DNA of 64,000 nucleotides from Clostridiales bacterium Firm_11 (lineage in GTDB: Bacteria > Bacillota > Clostridia > Christensenellales > Aristaeellaceae), in assembly GCA_001604105.1 (NCBI GenBank), contig LVAQ01000015.1:1-64000 (forward strand), in the 5' to 3' direction. Under the pieces are notes generated by a model. It saw nothing but the letters and a program-made list of their open reading frames with translations, was not told the origin of the DNA and searched no databases. The first letter of the stretch is position 1, and every line of letters begins with the position of its first letter. Positions 62,218 to 64,000 of this stretch are shown here, one piece after another. The position numbers and the translations under genes were made by a program.

Positions 62218-62502
62218 ATGACGCCCAAGGAGTGCGCCTCCGGCAAACGCCATATCCAGTTCTCCAAAACCATCGTAGTGGCGGTAACCGCCGCTGTTAC
62301 GGTCATTTGCGCGGGCGGCATGGCGATGTGCTATGCGCGCAGCGATACCAACGCGCTGGTCGATCTTGGCCGCGCGTATATCAGCTACGCGCTGGTGGTG
62401 TTTGCGGCCTACAGCGGCAACAGCGCAGTGGAAAAGTGGCTGATTCGAAAATACACAGGCGCATCCGGCGAAGGCAATACAGGCGCCTCCTCGGATGGAT
62501 AG
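62218..62502 (+). CDS. holin-like small membrane protein
   Basis: 94 residues, ATG three bases after the previous stop. Two hydrophobic segments (TIVVAVTAAVTVICAGGMAMCY and LGRAYISYALVVFAAYSG) with a polar tail. Size and location fit a class II holin; no family firmly recognised. Confidence 0.55.
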   Translation: MTPKECASGKRHIQFSKTIVVAVTAAVTVICAGGMAMCYARSDTNALVDLGRAYISYALVVFAAYSGNSAVEKWLIRKYTGASGEGNTGASSDG

Positions 62503-62640
62503 CCCCTCAACGCGCTACTTGCCCTGTTGCACAGCAGGCAAGCGCAAAAAATCCTGTGAATCATGGGTGTTCGTACCGTAAAAGGAATTTCGCGATGCCA
62601 TTCAACCATCGGTGTTCGTAAAAGGAAGGGAGTATCTACC

Positions 62641-63156
62641 ATGAAAATCAAGCAAAAGACGATTGTTATCATGCTGGCGTTATGGCTGTGTATCATCGGT
62701 CTGTCGCTTTCCACGCCATCGGTCGCCAGCGCCCAAGCAGCCGCGCAAGCCGCGCAAGCCGCGCAGGCCGCGCAAGCCTCGCAAGCCGCGCCAGTCATCG
62801 ATTGGGGCGCGCTCCTCACACAGGCGGTGGTGTGGATCATCGGCATGCTGGCGGGCATCGCCGCGTGGTTTTTGAAAAAGTACGTATACCCGTGGGTGCT
62901 TACCGTAGCCGTGCCGTGGCTGCAAACCCATAATTTGATTGCCGTAGCCGAAATGGCGGTGAAGTACGCCGAGGCGGAGCTGGGCAGGCACGCCGGGGAC
63001 GAGAAGTGGAAGCTGGCCATTACGCTGTTGCAGGCCAAGGGCTTTGATGTAAACCGTGTGGAGGTTGCCGCCGCGCTGATGGCAGCCTGGGAAACGCTGA
63101 ATCTGCAACAAATCGCAGCAGGGGTAAAGGACGCCGCAGAGCACGGCGAAGCATAA
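62641..63156 (+). CDS. LLH-type phage holin
   Basis: 171 residues from ATG at 62641 (AAGGGAG upstream). N-terminal hydrophobic segment (TIVIMLALWLCIIGLSLS), a low-complexity run of Ala-Ala-Gln repeats, a second TM (LLTQAVVWIIGMLAGIAAWFL) and a soluble tail (AVAEMAVKYAEAELGRHAGDEKWKLAITLLQAKGFDVN) characteristic of LLH holins (Phage_holin_6_1). Last gene of the cassette, followed by a strong terminator. Confidence 0.8.
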   Translation: MKIKQKTIVIMLALWLCIIGLSLSTPSVASAQAAAQAAQAAQAAQASQAAPVIDWGALLTQAVVWIIGMLAGIAAWFLKKYVYPWVLTVAVPWLQTHNLIAVAEMAVKYAEAELGRHAGDEKWKLAITLLQAKGFDVNRVEVAAALMAAWETLNLQQIAAGVKDAAEHGEA

Positions 63157-63213
63157 CCAAGGCCATCGGCTGCCGTATCGGCCGTAGATAGGTCGATGAA
63201 AAACCACATACCC

Positions 63214-63258
63214 AAAGGGGCAGGCATGGGCAGGGTTCCATGTCTGTCCCTTTTTTTT
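63214..63258 (+). terminator. strong terminator after the lysis cassette
   Basis: AAAGGGGCAGGCATGG paired with CCATGTCTGTCCCTTT (G-U and mismatches tolerated), followed by eight T. Confidence 0.88.
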
Positions 63259-63394
63259 ATCTGCATCATGACTGGCGCTGCCACAGGCGTTGCTTAACGG
63301 CAGGTGCTCACAGCGGCATCATGGCGCGCTGCCAGCGCAGCACCGCGTGATGGTTATCCTTCCGGTGTCGTTTGGTTGTATGCACCATTTGAAA

Positions 63395-63660
63395 AGGATA
63401 TCGATACGCGTGACTGTTCGCATGCATGCAATGCCCGATCACGTGCCCCCAGCGTCATGGGACGCCGATAAGGCAGCGCCTTCAAACGGTATCCTCTGGC
63501 AAACCGCACCGTATAATCGGGGCATCGATGCGCGCGACTGTTCGCTTGCATACAATGCCCAATCACGTGCCCCGCGCGTTATGGGACGCCGATAAGGCAG
63601 TACCTCCAAACGGTATCCTTTAGCAAACCTCGGCGTACAATCGGGGCATCGATGCGCTTA
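63395..63660. repeat. degenerate tandem array of about 125-bp units
   Basis: ATGCCC(G/A)ATCACGTGCC recurs at 63431 and 63555, GACGCCGATAAGGCAG at 63461 and 63587, TCGGGGCATCGATGCG at 63517 and 63641; offsets 124-126. A partial, more diverged unit lies at 63360-63420. Confidence 0.85.
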
Positions 63661-63673
63661 AGCATTCGGATGA

Positions 63674-63702
63674 TTGCCAAAAGGCTTCTGCGCGCGTATA
63701 AT
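63674..63702 (+). promoter_or_regulatory. promoter-like sequence reading out of the window
   Basis: TTGCCA (63674-63679), 17-base spacer, TATAAT (63697-63702). Could drive a gene or RNA beyond 63702. Confidence 0.5.
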
Positions 63703-64000
63703 AACCGCAGCATTGCTGGCCAAGAATCTGCCGTCTGGTTATCGTAACCAAGGATGGACATGCCCTATGGCTGGAAGCCCCAAAGCATCGGGCGAAACAC
63801 AAAACAGCCCACAAGGCGCAAGCCAATCGAATCACTGGTTACTTCATCGGCAAAGCACAGCCCCGCGGCAGGCGCATTCGAATCCGCCAAAGCTACGCGC
63901 AAACCGGTTCCCATCGCCGGATAGCGTGCTCGGCAGGCACGAAAGGTAAGCAGAGCAAGCGTTGCGCCGCACGCAACCCGGCATCCGCGCGTTTGCGGGT

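Larger units (their letters stand above)
63157..64000. other. gene-free end of window with repeats
   Basis: No gene recognised. Contains a terminator, an array of about 125-bp units and a promoter-like pair reading right near 63700. A gene may begin beyond 64000. Confidence 0.5.

Noticed and set aside
1..64000. tRNA, rRNA, SRP RNA genes
   Set aside because: Scanned for tRNA T-arm and CCA signatures and for SRP RNA near ffh; nothing convincing. A covariance-model search would be decisive.

Overview
The window is a GC-rich stretch of a Firmicutes (Clostridia-type) chromosome, most likely a gut anaerobe. The evidence is the Firmicutes gene order ylxM-ffh-rpsP-KH-rimM-trmD, strong AGGAGG ribosome-binding sites, frequent GTG/TTG starts, a PerR-type regulator with ahpC, and a large pectin/rhamnose-glycan utilisation locus of the kind found in gut Clostridia. 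Species is inference only. No rRNA, tRNA, CRISPR array or complete mobile element was seen.

Layout. 1-13.6 kb (all minus): a partial B3/4-domain protein, a DUF6320-like membrane protein with an alcohol-acetyltransferase-like protein, an LtaS-like sulfatase, a processive-type GT2 glycosyltransferase, a nucleoside (uridine-kinase-like) kinase, a DEDD exonuclease, a BaiN/HI0933-type flavoprotein, an RpiR regulator, SurE and a YvlD-like membrane protein. 14.0-16.7 kb (minus): a lower-GC pair made of a tandem P-II-like protein and a DUF1538 membrane protein, plus a small membrane protein. 17.5-21.5 kb (minus): the SRP/ribosome operon. 21.7-31.2 kb: NYN-domain protein and EamA transporter (minus), then on plus a GH3 glycosidase, DinD with an in-frame stop near its end, nagA, and a PerR-controlled peroxide module (perR, ahpC, a TrxR-AhpF-like fusion). 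31.6-37.1 kb: GGDEF protein, an uncharacterised protein and a MutS2 homologue without Smr domain.

38-60.3 kb is the catabolic heart. On minus: rhaB-rhaA-rhaD, a nucleoside-hydrolase-like gene, GH43, GH78 rhamnosidase, a four-carbon-acid sugar kinase, an Asp/Glu-racemase-like protein and a BKACE-like protein, headed by an AraC regulator. On plus, divergent: a YesM/YesN-type two-component system, an ABC sugar importer (binding protein and two permeases, no ATPase), a GH63/trehalase-like enzyme and a GH127 beta-L-arabinofuranosidase. Together they would import and dismantle rhamnose- and arabinose-containing oligosaccharides (pectin RG-I/RG-II-like, inferred) and feed L-rhamnose into dihydroxyacetone phosphate and lactaldehyde. 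60.9-63.2 kb carries a compact phage-type lysis cassette without any other recognisable phage genes.

The most unusual feature is a set of locus-private tandem repeat arrays in gene-free gaps: about 169 bp x2 after the BaiN-type gene, 100 bp x6 after trmD (where rplS usually sits), 95 bp x5-6 at 32.8-33.4 kb, 92/104 bp x6 after the BKACE gene, and about 125 bp x2-3 at 63.4-63.7 kb. Two of them are demonstrably copies of the neighbouring gene's own 3' end including its stop codon; several units contain a hairpin. A second dispersed GC-hairpin repeat family occurs at 19.0, 28.2 and 39.7 kb.
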